Counted from the first letter of the stretch, positions 41,037 through 50,167 are shown. The stretch: DNA of 64,000 nucleotides from Amycolatopsis xylanica (GCF_900107045.1 NZ_FNON01000003.1:372001-436000), one strand, 5' to 3'. Notes: generated from the letters alone by a model not told the origin. Translations and numbers: made by a program.

Positions 41037-42752
41037 GTGACCAACCCGCCTCGGAATGGGCAAGGGGACCGTCGTCCCTCCCGCCCGTGGCAGGAGCAAT
41101 CCGGCGGTGTACCGGCGCGCAGGCCCTCGGGCGGTTCCGGCGGCACCGGTGGCTCGGCGAGCGGCAGGCCAGCGCCGGCCCGCCGTCCTGGCCCGCCGCC
41201 CCGCTCCCGCCCGCAGCCGCAGGCACGGACCTCGGCTCGACCGTCGGCAGGCGAACCCCCGGTCCGCCGCCCGGTGCGGCGCGTCGCGGACGACCCGCCC
41301 CGCAAGTCCAAGCGCGGGCCGAAGATCGCGGTCGGGGTCATCTCGCTGCTGATCATGGGCGTCACCGGATACGCGTGGGCCGCGATGCAGGGCCTGGTCA
41401 ACGGCCTCACCACGCAGGACGTCATCGAGGGCGCCGAGGGTGAGAAGCCGGCCGACGGCGCGCGCGACATCCTCCTGGTCGGCCTCGACAGCCGCACCGA
41501 CAACCAGGGCAACCCGCTCTCGCAGGAGGTGCTCGACGAGCTGCGCGCGGGCGAGTCCGACGGCGAGCTCAACACCGACACCCTGATCCTCGTGCACATC
41601 CCGAACGACGGCAGCAAGGCCGTCGCCATCTCGATGCCGCGTGACTCCTACGTCGACATCCCCGGCGGCTACGGCAAGCACAAGATCAACTCGGCCTATG
41701 CCCGCGCGCTGACCTCCACCCGCAAGGAACTGCAGAAGCAGGGCGTCAGCGATCCCAAGGAACTCGAGCAGAAGTCCAACCAGGCGGGCGCGAAGACGCT
41801 GATCCAGACCATCGAGAAGCTGACCGGCTCGCACATCGACAACTACGCCTCGGTCAACCTGCTCGGGTTCAGCGACATCACCAAGGCGATCGGCGGCGTC
41901 GACGTCTGCCTCAACAACGACGTCAAGGACCAGTTCTCCGGCGCCAACTTCACCAAGGGCGAGCACACGATCTCCGGCGTCGAGGCGCTCGAGTTCGTCC
42001 GGCAGCGGCACGGGCTGCCGCGCGGCGACCTCGACCGCGTGGTCCGCCAGCAGGTCTTCATGGCCTCGATGGCGAAGAAGGTCATCTCGGCGGGCACGCT
42101 GGCCGACCCCGGCAAGCTGTCCGACCTGGCCGAGGCGATCAAGAAGTCGGTCGTGCTGAACCAGGGCTGGGACATCATCGGCTTCGCGCAGCAGATGAAG
42201 AACCTCACCGGCGGGCAGCTGGAGTTCAAGACCATTCCCGTGGTCAACATGGACTTCAAGACCCCCGAGGACGGCTCCGCCATCCAGGTGGACCCGCGCG
42301 CGGTCAAGGACTTCATCCAGGGCACCACCGGCCAGGCCTCGCCGTCGGAGCAGCCGAAGCCGGACGCGAACAACAAGTCGACCACCGTCGACGTCCGCAA
42401 CGGCACCGGCAAGAGCGGGCTCGCCGCGAGCGTCCTGCAGTCGCTGACCGCCGAACACGGCTTCACCGCCGGCGACGCCGCGAACTCCACCGCCCGCAAG
42501 ACGACGGTGATCCGGGTCCCCAAGGGACAGAAGCCCGCCGGCGAGGTCGTCGCCGACGCGCTCGGCGGCAAGCCCGCGGTCGAAGAGGACAAGACGGTGT
42601 CGGCCGGGCACGTGCTGGTGCTGCTCGGCACTGACTACTCAGGACAGGGCGCCACGGAATCCGCTGCTCAGGGTGCCGCCCAGCCCGAGTCCCCCGCGCC
42701 TCCCGCCGATGACAAGACGATCACGGCCAACGGCGTCACCTGCGTCAACTAG
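41037..42752 (+). CDS. LytR-CpsA-Psr (LCP) family protein
   Basis: Envelope enzyme of 571 residues. A cytoplasmic Pro/Arg-rich tail of about 95 residues is followed by one helix (IAVGVISLLIMGVTGYAWAA). The LCP domain has NTDTLILVHIPNDGSKAVAI, SMPRDSYVDIPG and VRQRHGLPRGDLDRVVRQQ. A LytR_C domain (about 435-530, VDVRNGTGKSGLAASVL) follows. LCP proteins transfer undecaprenyl-linked polymers, such as arabinogalactan in this order, to peptidoglycan. The GTG start at 41037 has GAAGGAG 9 nt upstream. The conserved Arg residues that bind pyrophosphate (PRDS, RQRHG) are present. Confidence 0.95.
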   Translation: MTNPPRNGQGDRRPSRPWQEQSGGVPARRPSGGSGGTGGSASGRPAPARRPGPPPRSRPQPQARTSARPSAGEPPVRRPVRRVADDPPRKSKRGPKIAVGVISLLIMGVTGYAWAAMQGLVNGLTTQDVIEGAEGEKPADGARDILLVGLDSRTDNQGNPLSQEVLDELRAGESDGELNTDTLILVHIPNDGSKAVAISMPRDSYVDIPGGYGKHKINSAYARALTSTRKELQKQGVSDPKELEQKSNQAGAKTLIQTIEKLTGSHIDNYASVNLLGFSDITKAIGGVDVCLNNDVKDQFSGANFTKGEHTISGVEALEFVRQRHGLPRGDLDRVVRQQVFMASMAKKVISAGTLADPGKLSDLAEAIKKSVVLNQGWDIIGFAQQMKNLTGGQLEFKTIPVVNMDFKTPEDGSAIQVDPRAVKDFIQGTTGQASPSEQPKPDANNKSTTVDVRNGTGKSGLAASVLQSLTAEHGFTAGDAANSTARKTTVIRVPKGQKPAGEVVADALGGKPAVEEDKTVSAGHVLVLLGTDYSGQGATESAAQGAAQPESPAPPADDKTITANGVTCVN

Positions 42753-42922
42753 GTCACACCCCGCGGCCATTCGGCCCCCTTTCGTTAGCCCATTCAGCTC
42801 AATCGCGAACTCGGTGCGAAAACTGACACCGAAATCGCGTAATGAGCGGCTGCCTGCGGACTTACATAGCTGTGAAGACGGCTCGCAGGGCAACGAGCTG
42901 GTGGCAGGGCAGGGGACGAGGT

Positions 42923-43393
42923 GTGCTGATCGACGCTGAGACTTACCAGCGGGTGCTCGGGGACGAGCTCCGCAAGCTCCGGCGCCAGCGCGGCTGGACG
43001 CGCAAGGAGCTGAATCAGCGTCTGCAGAGCGACATCTCCTTGCAGACACTGGCGACCTACGAATTGGGCACCCGGCAATGCTCCGTGGTGCGGCTGGTGG
43101 AGTTGTGCGTCGCGATGGACGAGCTCCCGCAGGACCTGCTGGCCAAGGTCCACCGCCGCGTGTTCACCGACGAACCCGGGCGGGTGCGCGTCGACCTGCG
43201 CAAGGTCATCGCCGACGCCCAGCCGGAGCTGGGCCCGCTGCGCCGCTGGGCCGAGGATCGCCTCGGCCACGCGGAAACGGGCCCGGCCCCGGCCGAGGTC
43301 CACTTCGACCTGGCCGCGCTCGAACGCATGGCGGAGCTGTGTGGACTGTCCACGGTCGACCTCATCAGCAGGCTGCGCCGGCTGAATTCCTGA
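42923..43393 (+). CDS. XRE-family transcriptional regulator
   Basis: DNA-binding protein of 156 residues. The HTH spans about 8-65 (LGDELRKLRRQRGWTRKELN, ISLQTLATYELGTRQCSVVR), and a C-terminal helical region (LAALERMAELCGLSTVDLIS) follows. GTG at 42923 was chosen since the conserved LIDAETYQRVLG begins there with AGGGGACGAG upstream. It is on the same strand as the LCP gene 170 bp away, with a strong terminator after it. The function is not known; similar small regulators are common in Pseudonocardiales. Confidence 0.85.
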   Translation: MLIDAETYQRVLGDELRKLRRQRGWTRKELNQRLQSDISLQTLATYELGTRQCSVVRLVELCVAMDELPQDLLAKVHRRVFTDEPGRVRVDLRKVIADAQPELGPLRRWAEDRLGHAETGPAPAEVHFDLAALERMAELCGLSTVDLISRLRRLNS

Positions 43394-43411
43394 CCCTTTC
43401 CCCTCCCCAAA

Positions 43412-43466
43412 CGGAAACCGGCCCTGCCGCGATCACCCCTCGATTTCGCGGCAGGGCCGGTTTCCG
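43412..43466. terminator. 21-bp perfect hairpin, bidirectional terminator
   Basis: Arms 43412-43432 and 43446-43466 (GGAAACCGGCCCTGCCGCGA) pair perfectly with a 13-nt loop, between the convergent XRE regulator and monooxygenase stops. It is the strongest hairpin after that at 16641. Confidence 0.88.
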
Positions 43467-43470
43467 GTGC

Positions 43471-44940
43471 TCAGCCCAGTAGTTCGAAGTCCTCGGTCTT
43501 CACCTTGCGGGTCTCGAGCCAGTACTTCCAGGTGAAGCCCGGCCACAGTGTCCGGTTGACACCCTTCGCGTCGAGATACCAGCTCTGGCACCCGCCCTGC
43601 GTCCAGATGCCCTTCGCCAGCTTGCGCTGGATGTCGCTGTTGAACCGCTCCTGCGCGCCCGCGCGCGGGTCGATCGCCTTGGCGCCGCGGCTTTCGACCT
43701 CGCGCAGCATCTGCGCGATGTAGCGGATCTGGGACTCGATCATGAACACCACGGAGTTGTGCCCCAGCCCGGTGTTCGGGCCGAGCAGGAAGAACAGGTT
43801 CGGGAACCCGGACACGGTGATGCCCATGTGGGTCCGCATGCCCTCGGCGCCCCACTCCTTGCCCAGGTTGCGCCCGTCCCTGCCGATGATGTCCAGATCG
43901 TCGAACGCGTCGGTGACGTGGAAGCCGGTGCCGTAGATGATCGCGTCGACCTCGTGCTCCACCCCGGCACTGTCCACGACGGAATGCGCGCGGACCTCGG
44001 CGACGCCGTCGGTGACCACGTCGACGTTGTCGCGCGTCAGTGCCGGGTAGTAGTCGTTGGACACCAGGACCCGCTTGCACCCCATCGTGTAGTCCGGGGT
44101 CAGCTTCTTGCGCAGCTCGGGATCTTTGATGGCGGCGGCGATGTGCCGTTTGGCGAGCTTCTCGCCGATCTTCATCACGCCGGGGTGGCCGTTGAAGCCG
44201 ACCGCGCGTGCCTCCAGCACCCAGTAGAGCGCGCTGCGGAAGGCGCGCTGCAGCAGCGGCACCGAGCCGAACGCGCGGCGGGCCCACGTGGGCATCTCGC
44301 GGTCCGGCTTCGCCATGATCCACGGCGGGGTGCGCTGGAAGAGCGTGAGCCGCTCGACGTCCGGCGCGATCTGCGGCACGAACTGGATGGCCGACGCGCC
44401 GGTGCCGATCACGGCGACCTTCTTGCCGCGCAGGTCGTAGGCATGGTTCCAGCGCGCCGAGTGGAACGACTCGCCCTCGAACCGCTCGATGCCGGGCAGC
44501 CGCGGGATCTGGGGGATGTGCAGCGCGCCGATGCCGGAGATCAGGAACCGCGCGACGAACTCGTCGCCCGCCTTGGTCACGACGTGCCAGCGCGCCTCGT
44601 CGGAGTCCCAGCGGGCGCCGGTCATCTCCTGGCCGAAGCGGGTGAAGCGGGTGAGGTCGTGCTTCTTGGTGACCTCGCGCAGGTAGTCCCAGATCTCGGG
44701 CTGCGGCGAGTACGCCCGCGACCAGCCGGGGTTCTGCTCGAACGAGAACGAGTACATGTGCGACGGGATGTCACAGGCGCACCCGGGGTAGGTGTTGTCG
44801 CGCCAGGTGCCGCCGACGTCGTCCGCCTTCTCCAGGATGACGAAGTCCTCGCGCCCCTCTTTGCGCAGCTGGATCGCCATGCCGAGGCCGGAGAACCCGG
44901 TCCCGACGATCACGACTCCCGTCTCGATCCGCTTACCCAT
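43471..44940 (-). CDS. Baeyer-Villiger-type flavin monooxygenase
   Basis: Class B flavoprotein monooxygenase of 489 residues. FAD motif GTGFSG (13-18), NADPH motif GTGASA (179-184) and the BVMO fingerprint FEGESFHSARW (154-164) are visible. Such enzymes insert oxygen next to ketones or oxidise heteroatoms, using NADPH. The terminal blocks ARWNHAYDL and GTGFHVTDAFDDLDI fit. It is divergent from a TetR gene with a shared 80-bp promoter region, the arrangement seen with EthA/EthR-type pairs, so induction by a substrate ketone is likely. Confidence 0.94.
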   Translation of the reverse strand: MGKRIETGVVIVGTGFSGLGMAIQLRKEGREDFVILEKADDVGGTWRDNTYPGCACDIPSHMYSFSFEQNPGWSRAYSPQPEIWDYLREVTKKHDLTRFTRFGQEMTGARWDSDEARWHVVTKAGDEFVARFLISGIGALHIPQIPRLPGIERFEGESFHSARWNHAYDLRGKKVAVIGTGASAIQFVPQIAPDVERLTLFQRTPPWIMAKPDREMPTWARRAFGSVPLLQRAFRSALYWVLEARAVGFNGHPGVMKIGEKLAKRHIAAAIKDPELRKKLTPDYTMGCKRVLVSNDYYPALTRDNVDVVTDGVAEVRAHSVVDSAGVEHEVDAIIYGTGFHVTDAFDDLDIIGRDGRNLGKEWGAEGMRTHMGITVSGFPNLFFLLGPNTGLGHNSVVFMIESQIRYIAQMLREVESRGAKAIDPRAGAQERFNSDIQRKLAKGIWTQGGCQSWYLDAKGVNRTLWPGFTWKYWLETRKVKTEDFELLG

Positions 44941-44969
44941 ATCGGCGTTCCTCCACGGCGGTTAGGTGT

Positions 44970-45004
44970 TACTCGGAGTCCACCTTACCTGGAGTAGGTT
45001 ACCA
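44970..45004. promoter_or_regulatory. Candidate TetR operator
   Basis: GGAGT-N5-TTACC and GGAGT-N3-TTACC occur in tandem between the divergent monooxygenase and TetR genes, with an approximate inverted TTACCT/AGGTTA inside. It is the most likely site for autoregulation and control of the monooxygenase. Confidence 0.4.
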
Positions 45005-45021
45005 ACGGTAGTCTCAGTTGC

Positions 45022-45624
45022 GTGACCACAGCACGACGCAAGCGCATGCCACGGGCAGAGCGCGAGCGGCAGATGATCGAGACCGCCGAAGCAGTGTTCG
45101 CCGAGCGCGGGTACAGCGCCGCGTCGATGGACGACATCGCCGAACGCGTCGGCGTCTCGAAACCGATGCTCTACGAGTACTTCAACTCGAAGGAAGGCCT
45201 GCTGCTGGCGTGCATCCGCCAGTCACGCGCGGCACTACGCGAGGTCACCGCCCAGGCCACGTCCGGCGCCACCTCGCCGGAGGACGCGCTGCACCGCGGC
45301 CTGCTGGCGTTCTTCGTCTTCATCCGCGAGCGCCGCCAGGCCTGGTCACTGCTGCGCCACGAGATGGCACTGATCGGCACACCCGCCGCGGACGAGATCG
45401 AAGAGACCCGGCGGCAGCAGACCGACCTGATCGCCACCCTCATGGCTGAGCACTTCGACGCCGACTCCGGACTCCAGGCCGAGGCCTCCGCCGAGTTCGT
45501 CGTCGGCGCCTGCGAACGCCTCGCCATCTGGTGCGAACGCCACGACGACGTCACCCCCGAAGCCGCCACCCGCTACGCCATGGACATCCTCTGGGCGGGA
45601 CTCGGCAACCGCGCCCGCCCGTGA
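45022..45624 (+). CDS. TetR-family transcriptional regulator
   Basis: Regulator of 200 residues. The TetR HTH is in residues about 12-60 (AERERQMIETAEAVFAERGY, ASMDDIAERVGVSKPMLYEY, with FNSKEGLLL as the third motif). The ligand domain follows. GTG start at 45022; the RBS is weak, and a leaderless or near-leaderless transcript is possible. It probably represses the divergent Baeyer-Villiger monooxygenase. Confidence 0.93.
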   Translation: MTTARRKRMPRAERERQMIETAEAVFAERGYSAASMDDIAERVGVSKPMLYEYFNSKEGLLLACIRQSRAALREVTAQATSGATSPEDALHRGLLAFFVFIRERRQAWSLLRHEMALIGTPAADEIEETRRQQTDLIATLMAEHFDADSGLQAEASAEFVVGACERLAIWCERHDDVTPEAATRYAMDILWAGLGNRARP

Positions 45625-45670
45625 AGATGCTCGTGCATTAGGCCGTTCGGTCGTCACTCGACGTGGATCA

Positions 45671-45705
45671 CCTCAAGTTACTTGTGACACAGAGTCGCTT
45701 TGAGG
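45671..45705. promoter_or_regulatory. CCTCAA/TTGAGG inverted repeat near AT-rich promoter
   Basis: CCTCAA (45671-45676) and TTGAGG (45700-45705) flank the GTTACTTGTGACAC stretch, just upstream of an AT-rich TATCGATATCAT. This is the likely promoter and operator region of the gene at 45772. Confidence 0.35.
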
Positions 45706-45771
45706 TATCGATATCATGTAGAAAGTAGAACGGACCGGCGTGTCAGGGTGTCCGGCGTAGGAGGGAACGGG

Positions 45772-46236
45772 GTGAGACAGATGGCGGAACCGATCACGGC
45801 GGTCTACGTGCAAGAGGACGACGACTGGACGATCACGGTCAGCGGCCTCGGCAAGAAGCTCACGGCCCGGGCGCCCGGCATCATCGCGGCGCGGGATACC
45901 ACCGACCAGCTGGTCGACAGGATCGCGCCGGAAGGCAGGCCGACCGTCGTCCATCTGCTGAACGGGAGCGCGCTCGCGTTCACGTCCGCGTACATGACGG
46001 CCAGGCTCACCCTCCCCGAGGCCGCGCTCGCGCCCATCGAGATCCCGCCGCCGGGCAAACCGGTCAAGGCGATCAAGGAAGCGCCCAAGACGCCGCTCGC
46101 CACCAGCAAGCAGCTATCCAAGGCCGTCGAGGAGAAGAAGCCGGTCACGGCCGCACAGGCGGCCAAAAAGAACCGGGCGGTGCCGACACCCCAGAAGGCG
46201 ACGACACCGCCTGCGGCGGCTTCCAAACTCGCTTAG
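45772..46236 (+). CDS. Conserved hypothetical with Lys/Pro/Ala tail
   Basis: Protein of about 154 residues. The first 85 residues make a compact alpha/beta domain reminiscent of HicB-like folds (AVYVQEDDDWTITVSGLGKK, APGIIAARDTTDQLVDRI). The last 60 are basic and rich in Lys, Pro and Ala, as in nucleic-acid-binding tails. GTG at 45772 was chosen for its AGGAGGG 6 nt upstream; ATG at 45781 has poor spacing. No toxin partner is adjacent. It overlaps the convergent DUF3618 gene by 4 nt. Confidence 0.75.
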   Translation: MRQMAEPITAVYVQEDDDWTITVSGLGKKLTARAPGIIAARDTTDQLVDRIAPEGRPTVVHLLNGSALAFTSAYMTARLTLPEAALAPIEIPPPGKPVKAIKEAPKTPLATSKQLSKAVEEKKPVTAAQAAKKNRAVPTPQKATTPPAAASKLA

Positions 46237-46454
46237 CGGAACAGCTTCCGCACCAGCAGCGCGACGATCAGCACACCCGCTCCGATGAGCGGGTACTTCA
46301 CCTTGGGGTTCTCCAGCGTCGAGCGCACCGAGCTCTTCGCCGACTCGACGAGCACCTTCGGGTTCGCCTTCGTACCGAGCTCGTCCAGGGTCGCGGCGAG
46401 CGCGGTCCTGGCCTTCTCGATGTCGCGCTCGATCGTCTCCGGGTCGCGGGCCAC
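46233..46454 (-). CDS. DUF3618 small membrane protein
   Basis: Protein of 73 residues with an amphipathic N-terminus (PETIERDIEKARTALAATLD) and one C-terminal helix (YPLIGAGVLIVALLVRKLF). This is the standard layout of the DUF3618 family found throughout Actinobacteria. The GTG at 46454 has GGAGGAG directly upstream. The function is unknown; an inner-membrane or membrane-curvature role has been speculated for relatives. Confidence 0.85.
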   Translation of the reverse strand: MARDPETIERDIEKARTALAATLDELGTKANPKVLVESAKSSVRSTLENPKVKYPLIGAGVLIVALLVRKLFR

Positions 46455-46573
46455 GTCTCCTCCTCGCAGGCGTACCTGTGCAGGCGACCCACGGTAGATC
46501 ACGCCCGAAAACCCCGCCGCATCGGCCACACCCCGACCAATCTGATCACTCCGCACGCTAGGCTGTCCGCGCA

Positions 46574-46647
46574 GGGCCCGTAGCCCAATTGGCAGAGGCA
46601 CACGGTTTAGGTCCGTGCCAGTGAGAGTTCGAGTCTCTCCGGGCCCA
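46574..46647 (+). tRNA. Atypical tRNA, UAG anticodon, short variable arm
   Basis: A cloverleaf is clear. The acceptor GGGCCCG pairs with CGGGCCC. The anticodon stem CACGG/CCGTG encloses TTTAGGT, so the anticodon is UAG with G37. The T-arm is GAGAG-TTCGAGT-CTCTC, the discriminator is A73, and no CCA is encoded. UAG is a leucine anticodon (codon CUA), yet the variable region is only about 5 nt (CCAGT), whereas tRNA-Leu should be class II with a long arm. The D-arm (GCCCAATTGGCAGAGGC) has a 3-bp stem. It may be a rare type-I tRNA-Leu-like RNA. Confidence 0.85.
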
Positions 46648-46949
46648 CTCGAGGTTCTTGGGGGCTGGTGTTCGCGCGTGACCGCGCTCCCACCAGCGAC
46701 CTCTTCGTCATTTCCTGCGGGGGCCGAGCCCCCGCACCCCCGCCGGGGGCGAGCCCCCGGACCCCCATCCGTTCGGTTGCGTGGCCGTTTTCGGGGTGAT
46801 CGCTACTCGCTGTAGTTGCGCCGATTGGCCGTGCCCGTTATGCGATCTTTGCGGGGGTGGGGTCGTGAGTGTTGCGGCCGGTTCTAACCGGTCAGAACAC
46901 TCACGAGTGCCCTTTTGGGCGCTGTGGATGATCGGCCCGCGCTGGCAGG
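46648..46949. other. GC-hairpin intergenic region after the tRNA
   Basis: It contains two adjacent hairpins, GCGGGGGC-cga-GCCCCCGC (46717-46735) and CCGGGGGC-ga-GCCCCCGG (46743-46760), likely ends of the tRNA transcript. A copy of the 42-bp palindrome lies at 46864. No gene is supported. Confidence 0.7.
46864..46905. repeat. 42-bp palindromic repeat, copy 7
   Basis: A standard copy about 45 nt upstream of the molybdenum-hydroxylase operon start. This is the only copy close to a plus-strand gene start without a gene end beside it. Confidence 0.9.
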
Positions 46950-49310
46950 GTGGGGGTTGTGGCGGGGTTGATCGGGGCTCGGGTCAGTCGGCAGGAAGAT
47001 GTGCGGCTGCTGACCGGGCGTGGGCGGTTCGTGGACGATGTGCGGGTGCCGGGGATGCTCGAGGCGGCCGTGCTGCGCAGCGTCGTGCCGCATGCCCGGA
47101 TCCTGAGCATCGACGTGAGCGCCGCGGCGGCGCTGCCCGGGGTTTTCGCCGTGGTGACGGGCACTGAGGTCAAGGCGCTGGTGAAGACCCCTCAGCCGGT
47201 CATCTGGCGGACCATCCCGGACATGCTCATGGGGTTCGGATACCCACTGGCCGTTGAGAAGGTGCTGTATCCCGGGCAAGGCGTGGCCGCCGTCGCCGCG
47301 AAGGACCGCGCCACCGCCGAGGACGCGCTGGAGCTCATCGAGGTCGAGTACGAGGAGCTTCCGGCCGTCACGACGCTGGAGGAGGCGCTCGCCGAGGACG
47401 CGCCGCGGCTCTACGAGGACTGGCCGGGCAACGTCGCCGGGCGGACCATGGTGCCCAAGGGGGATGTGGCGGCGGCGTTCGCCGAGGCCGATGTGGTGGT
47501 GCAGGAGTCTTTCCGGTTCGCGCGGCAGATGGGGACACCGCTGGAGACACGGGGCGTGATCGCGGACTGGGACCCGTTCACCGAGCGGCTCGAGGTGTGG
47601 CTCGGGACGCAGGCGCCGAACCTCGCCCGCGAGCTGCTGGGTGAGGTGCTCGGGCTGTCCGCCGACAAGGTGCGGGTGCGGACGCCGGATGTCGGTGGCG
47701 GATTCGGGAACAAGTTCGACTTCTATGGCGACGAGGTCGTCGCTTGTGTCTTGTCCCGGCGGGCCGGGAAGCCGGTCAAGCTGATCGAGGACCGCGCCGA
47801 GAGCTTTGTCGCGACCGTCCACTCGCGCGAGCAGAAGATCGACGTCGAACTCGCCGCGAAGAGCGATGGGACGATCACCGGGCTGCGGGGCACCGTGTAC
47901 GGCGTGCTCGGCGGCGTGCTGGGGACCATCGGGATCGGGCCGTGCTGGACGACCGCGGCGCTGATGACCGGTCCGTACGACATCCCGGCCGTCGAGCTGA
48001 ACGTCGTCGCCGTGATGACCAACAAGTCGCCCTACGGCTCCTATCGCGGCTACGGGCTGCCGAAGGCGAACTTCGCGCAGGAGCACCTCGTCGAACAGCT
48101 GGCCAGGCGGCTCGGGATGGACGCGCATGCCGTGCGGCGCAAGAACTTCGTGCCGCCCGACGCCTTCCCGTACCAGAGCCCGGTCTTCGTCTACGACACC
48201 GGACGCTACGAGGAATGCCTGGACCTCTGCCTCACCAGCGTCCAGCGGGCCGGGTGGGCCGAGCGCGTCGCACGCGGGCGCGCGGACGGGGCCGCCATCG
48301 GGATCGGGTACTCGTTCCACACCGAGGCCAGCGCGTTCGCGCCCAGCCGGATCGTGAACCTGGCAGGGTTGCAGCACTCGGGCTTCGACACCGAGGTGGT
48401 GCGGATCGATTCGACCGGCCACGTCACCGTCTTCACCGGGCTGTCCGCGATGGGCCAGGGCATTCACACGGCGCTCGCGCAGGTGGCCGGGCAGGCGCTC
48501 GGCGTGCCGCTCGACCACGTGACGGTCCTGTCCGGCGACACCGACACCTGCCCGTACACCGGCTACGGCACCGGGGCGAGCCGCGCGGCCGCGGTCGGCG
48601 GCGCGGCCGTGCTGAACGCCGCGACCAGGCTCAGGGAGAAGGTGCTGCGGATCGCGGGACACATCCTGGAGGTGTCGCCGGAAGATCTGTCCATCGAGGA
48701 CGGGGTCATCTCGGTGCGGGGCGTGCCGGGCAAATCGCTCACCATGGCCGAGATCGGCGACGCCGCGTACCGCCGCATCAACGGCAAGCTGCCGGAGACC
48801 GAGACACCGACGCTGGAAGAGCGGGAGGTCTTCGACCCAGCCAACATCGCGACCTCGTTCGGCTGCACGGCGGTGCTCGCCGAGGTCGACCGCGAGACCG
48901 GTGTGGTCACACTGCTCGGGTACCTCATCGCGCACGACTGCGGCACGGTGATCAACCCGCTGATCGTGGACGGCCAGCTGCACGGCGGCGCCGCGCAGGC
49001 CATCGGCGGCGCGCTTTACGAGGAGCTGGCGTACGACGCCGGTGGGCGGATGGCGACCTCGACGTTCGCCGACTACCTGCTGCCGACCGCGACCGAGATC
49101 CCGCCGTTCGGCATCGAGCACATGGCGACGCCGTCGGACCACATTCCCGGCGGTTTCAAGGGCATGGGCGAAGCGGGCGTCATCGGCGGCGGCGCCGCGA
49201 TCGCGCACGCCGTCGAGGACGCGCTGAGCGAGTACGGCGTCGAGATCACCTCGCTGCCGATCACCCCGCCCCGGCTGCTCGCCGCCATCAAGCGGGGAGC
49301 ACGCCGATGA
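46950..49310 (+). CDS. Molybdenum hydroxylase large subunit (CoxL/XdhA-like)
   Basis: Catalytic subunit of 786 residues of the xanthine oxidase family, with molybdopterin cytosine dinucleotide expected. PDVGGGFGNKFDFYGDEVVA near 250, the active-site loop YGSYRGYG near 362 and the catalytic Glu in KGMGEAGVIGG near 745 are visible. True CO dehydrogenase form I has a different active-site loop (AYxCSFR); SYRGYG is closer to form II-like enzymes, so aldehyde, purine or aromatic oxidation is more likely. GTG at 46950 taken; GTG at 46959 is possible. The ATGA overlap with the FAD subunit shows an operon. Confidence 0.92.
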   Translation: MGVVAGLIGARVSRQEDVRLLTGRGRFVDDVRVPGMLEAAVLRSVVPHARILSIDVSAAAALPGVFAVVTGTEVKALVKTPQPVIWRTIPDMLMGFGYPLAVEKVLYPGQGVAAVAAKDRATAEDALELIEVEYEELPAVTTLEEALAEDAPRLYEDWPGNVAGRTMVPKGDVAAAFAEADVVVQESFRFARQMGTPLETRGVIADWDPFTERLEVWLGTQAPNLARELLGEVLGLSADKVRVRTPDVGGGFGNKFDFYGDEVVACVLSRRAGKPVKLIEDRAESFVATVHSREQKIDVELAAKSDGTITGLRGTVYGVLGGVLGTIGIGPCWTTAALMTGPYDIPAVELNVVAVMTNKSPYGSYRGYGLPKANFAQEHLVEQLARRLGMDAHAVRRKNFVPPDAFPYQSPVFVYDTGRYEECLDLCLTSVQRAGWAERVARGRADGAAIGIGYSFHTEASAFAPSRIVNLAGLQHSGFDTEVVRIDSTGHVTVFTGLSAMGQGIHTALAQVAGQALGVPLDHVTVLSGDTDTCPYTGYGTGASRAAAVGGAAVLNAATRLREKVLRIAGHILEVSPEDLSIEDGVISVRGVPGKSLTMAEIGDAAYRRINGKLPETETPTLEEREVFDPANIATSFGCTAVLAEVDRETGVVTLLGYLIAHDCGTVINPLIVDGQLHGGAAQAIGGALYEELAYDAGGRMATSTFADYLLPTATEIPPFGIEHMATPSDHIPGGFKGMGEAGVIGGGAAIAHAVEDALSEYGVEITSLPITPPRLLAAIKRGARR

Positions 49311-50167
49311 AGGCGGCCGCGTTCGACTACCTCCGGGCGTCCTCTGTGGACGAAGCACTCGAAGCGCTGAGCACCGCCGAGAACGCCAAAGTGCTGGCAG
49401 GCGGGCAAAGCCTGGTACCGCTCCTGAACCGGCGGCTGGCCAGGCCGTCGGTGCTGGTCGACATCAACGGCCTCGACCTGTCCTCGATCCAGCGCACCAA
49501 CGACCACCTCGTGCTCGGCGCCCTCACCCGCCACCGCGCGGTCGAGACCTCGCCGCTGGTGGCCCGCGATCTCCCCCTGCTCACCGAGGCCCTGCGTCAC
49601 GTCGGCCATGTCGCGATCCGCAACCGCGGCACGTTCGGCGGCAGCCTCGCGCACGCCGACCCGGCGGCCGAGCTGCCCGCGGTGGCCGTCGCGCTCGACG
49701 CCGAGTTCACCGTCCGCGGCGAGCACGGCCTGCGGACGATCTCCGCGCGCGACTTCTTCACCGGCAGCGGCCAGACCGCGCTCGAAGCCGACGAGCTCCT
49801 CGTCGAAGTCCGGCTGCCCGTGCTCCCCGCGCGTACCGGGCACGCGGTCGAGGAACTCAGCCGCCGCAGCCACGACCTCGCGCTCGTCGCCGTCTTCGTG
49901 ACCGTCACCCTGGACGCGGACGGCGCCTGTGAGCAGGCGCGGATCGCCATCGCGGGCGCGGGCCCGACCCCGATCCGCGCGATCGCGGCCGAGGAGTCGC
50001 TGCGCGGCTCCGTGCTGACCCCGGCCTTGATCGCAGGCGCCGCCCGCGAGGCCGCCGCGGCCACCGATCCGGCATCCGACCTCCACGCCCCCGCCGATTA
50101 CCGGCGCGACATGGCCGCGGTCCTCGCGCGCCGGGCGATCACCCGAGCGAACGGCAGCGCACGATGA
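49307..50167 (+). CDS. Molybdenum hydroxylase FAD subunit (CoxM-like)
   Basis: Medium subunit of 286 residues. The FAD motif [15 protein letters not shown] lies at about 31-45 and the second one [20 protein letters not shown] near 105. It passes electrons from the iron-sulfur subunit to the external acceptor. It overlaps its neighbours by ATGA on both sides. The order large-medium-small is less common than medium-small-large. Confidence 0.93.
   Translation: MKAAAFDYLRASSVDEALEALSTAENAKVLAGGQSLVPLLNRRLARPSVLVDINGLDLSSIQRTNDHLVLGALTRHRAVETSPLVARDLPLLTEALRHVGHVAIRNRGTFGGSLAHADPAAELPAVAVALDAEFTVRGEHGLRTISARDFFTGSGQTALEADELLVEVRLPVLPARTGHAVEELSRRSHDLALVAVFVTVTLDADGACEQARIAIAGAGPTPIRAIAAEESLRGSVLTPALIAGAAREAAAATDPASDLHAPADYRRDMAAVLARRAITRANGSAR

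Noticed and set aside
46574..46647. tRNA as attachment site of an integrated element
   Set aside because: No integrase gene and no repeated copy of the tRNA 3' end were seen in the window.
47744..49306. Plus-strand extension of the CoxM frame upstream of 49307
   Set aside because: It is a shifted reading of the large-subunit gene; ATGA at 49307 with conserved N-terminus defines the start.
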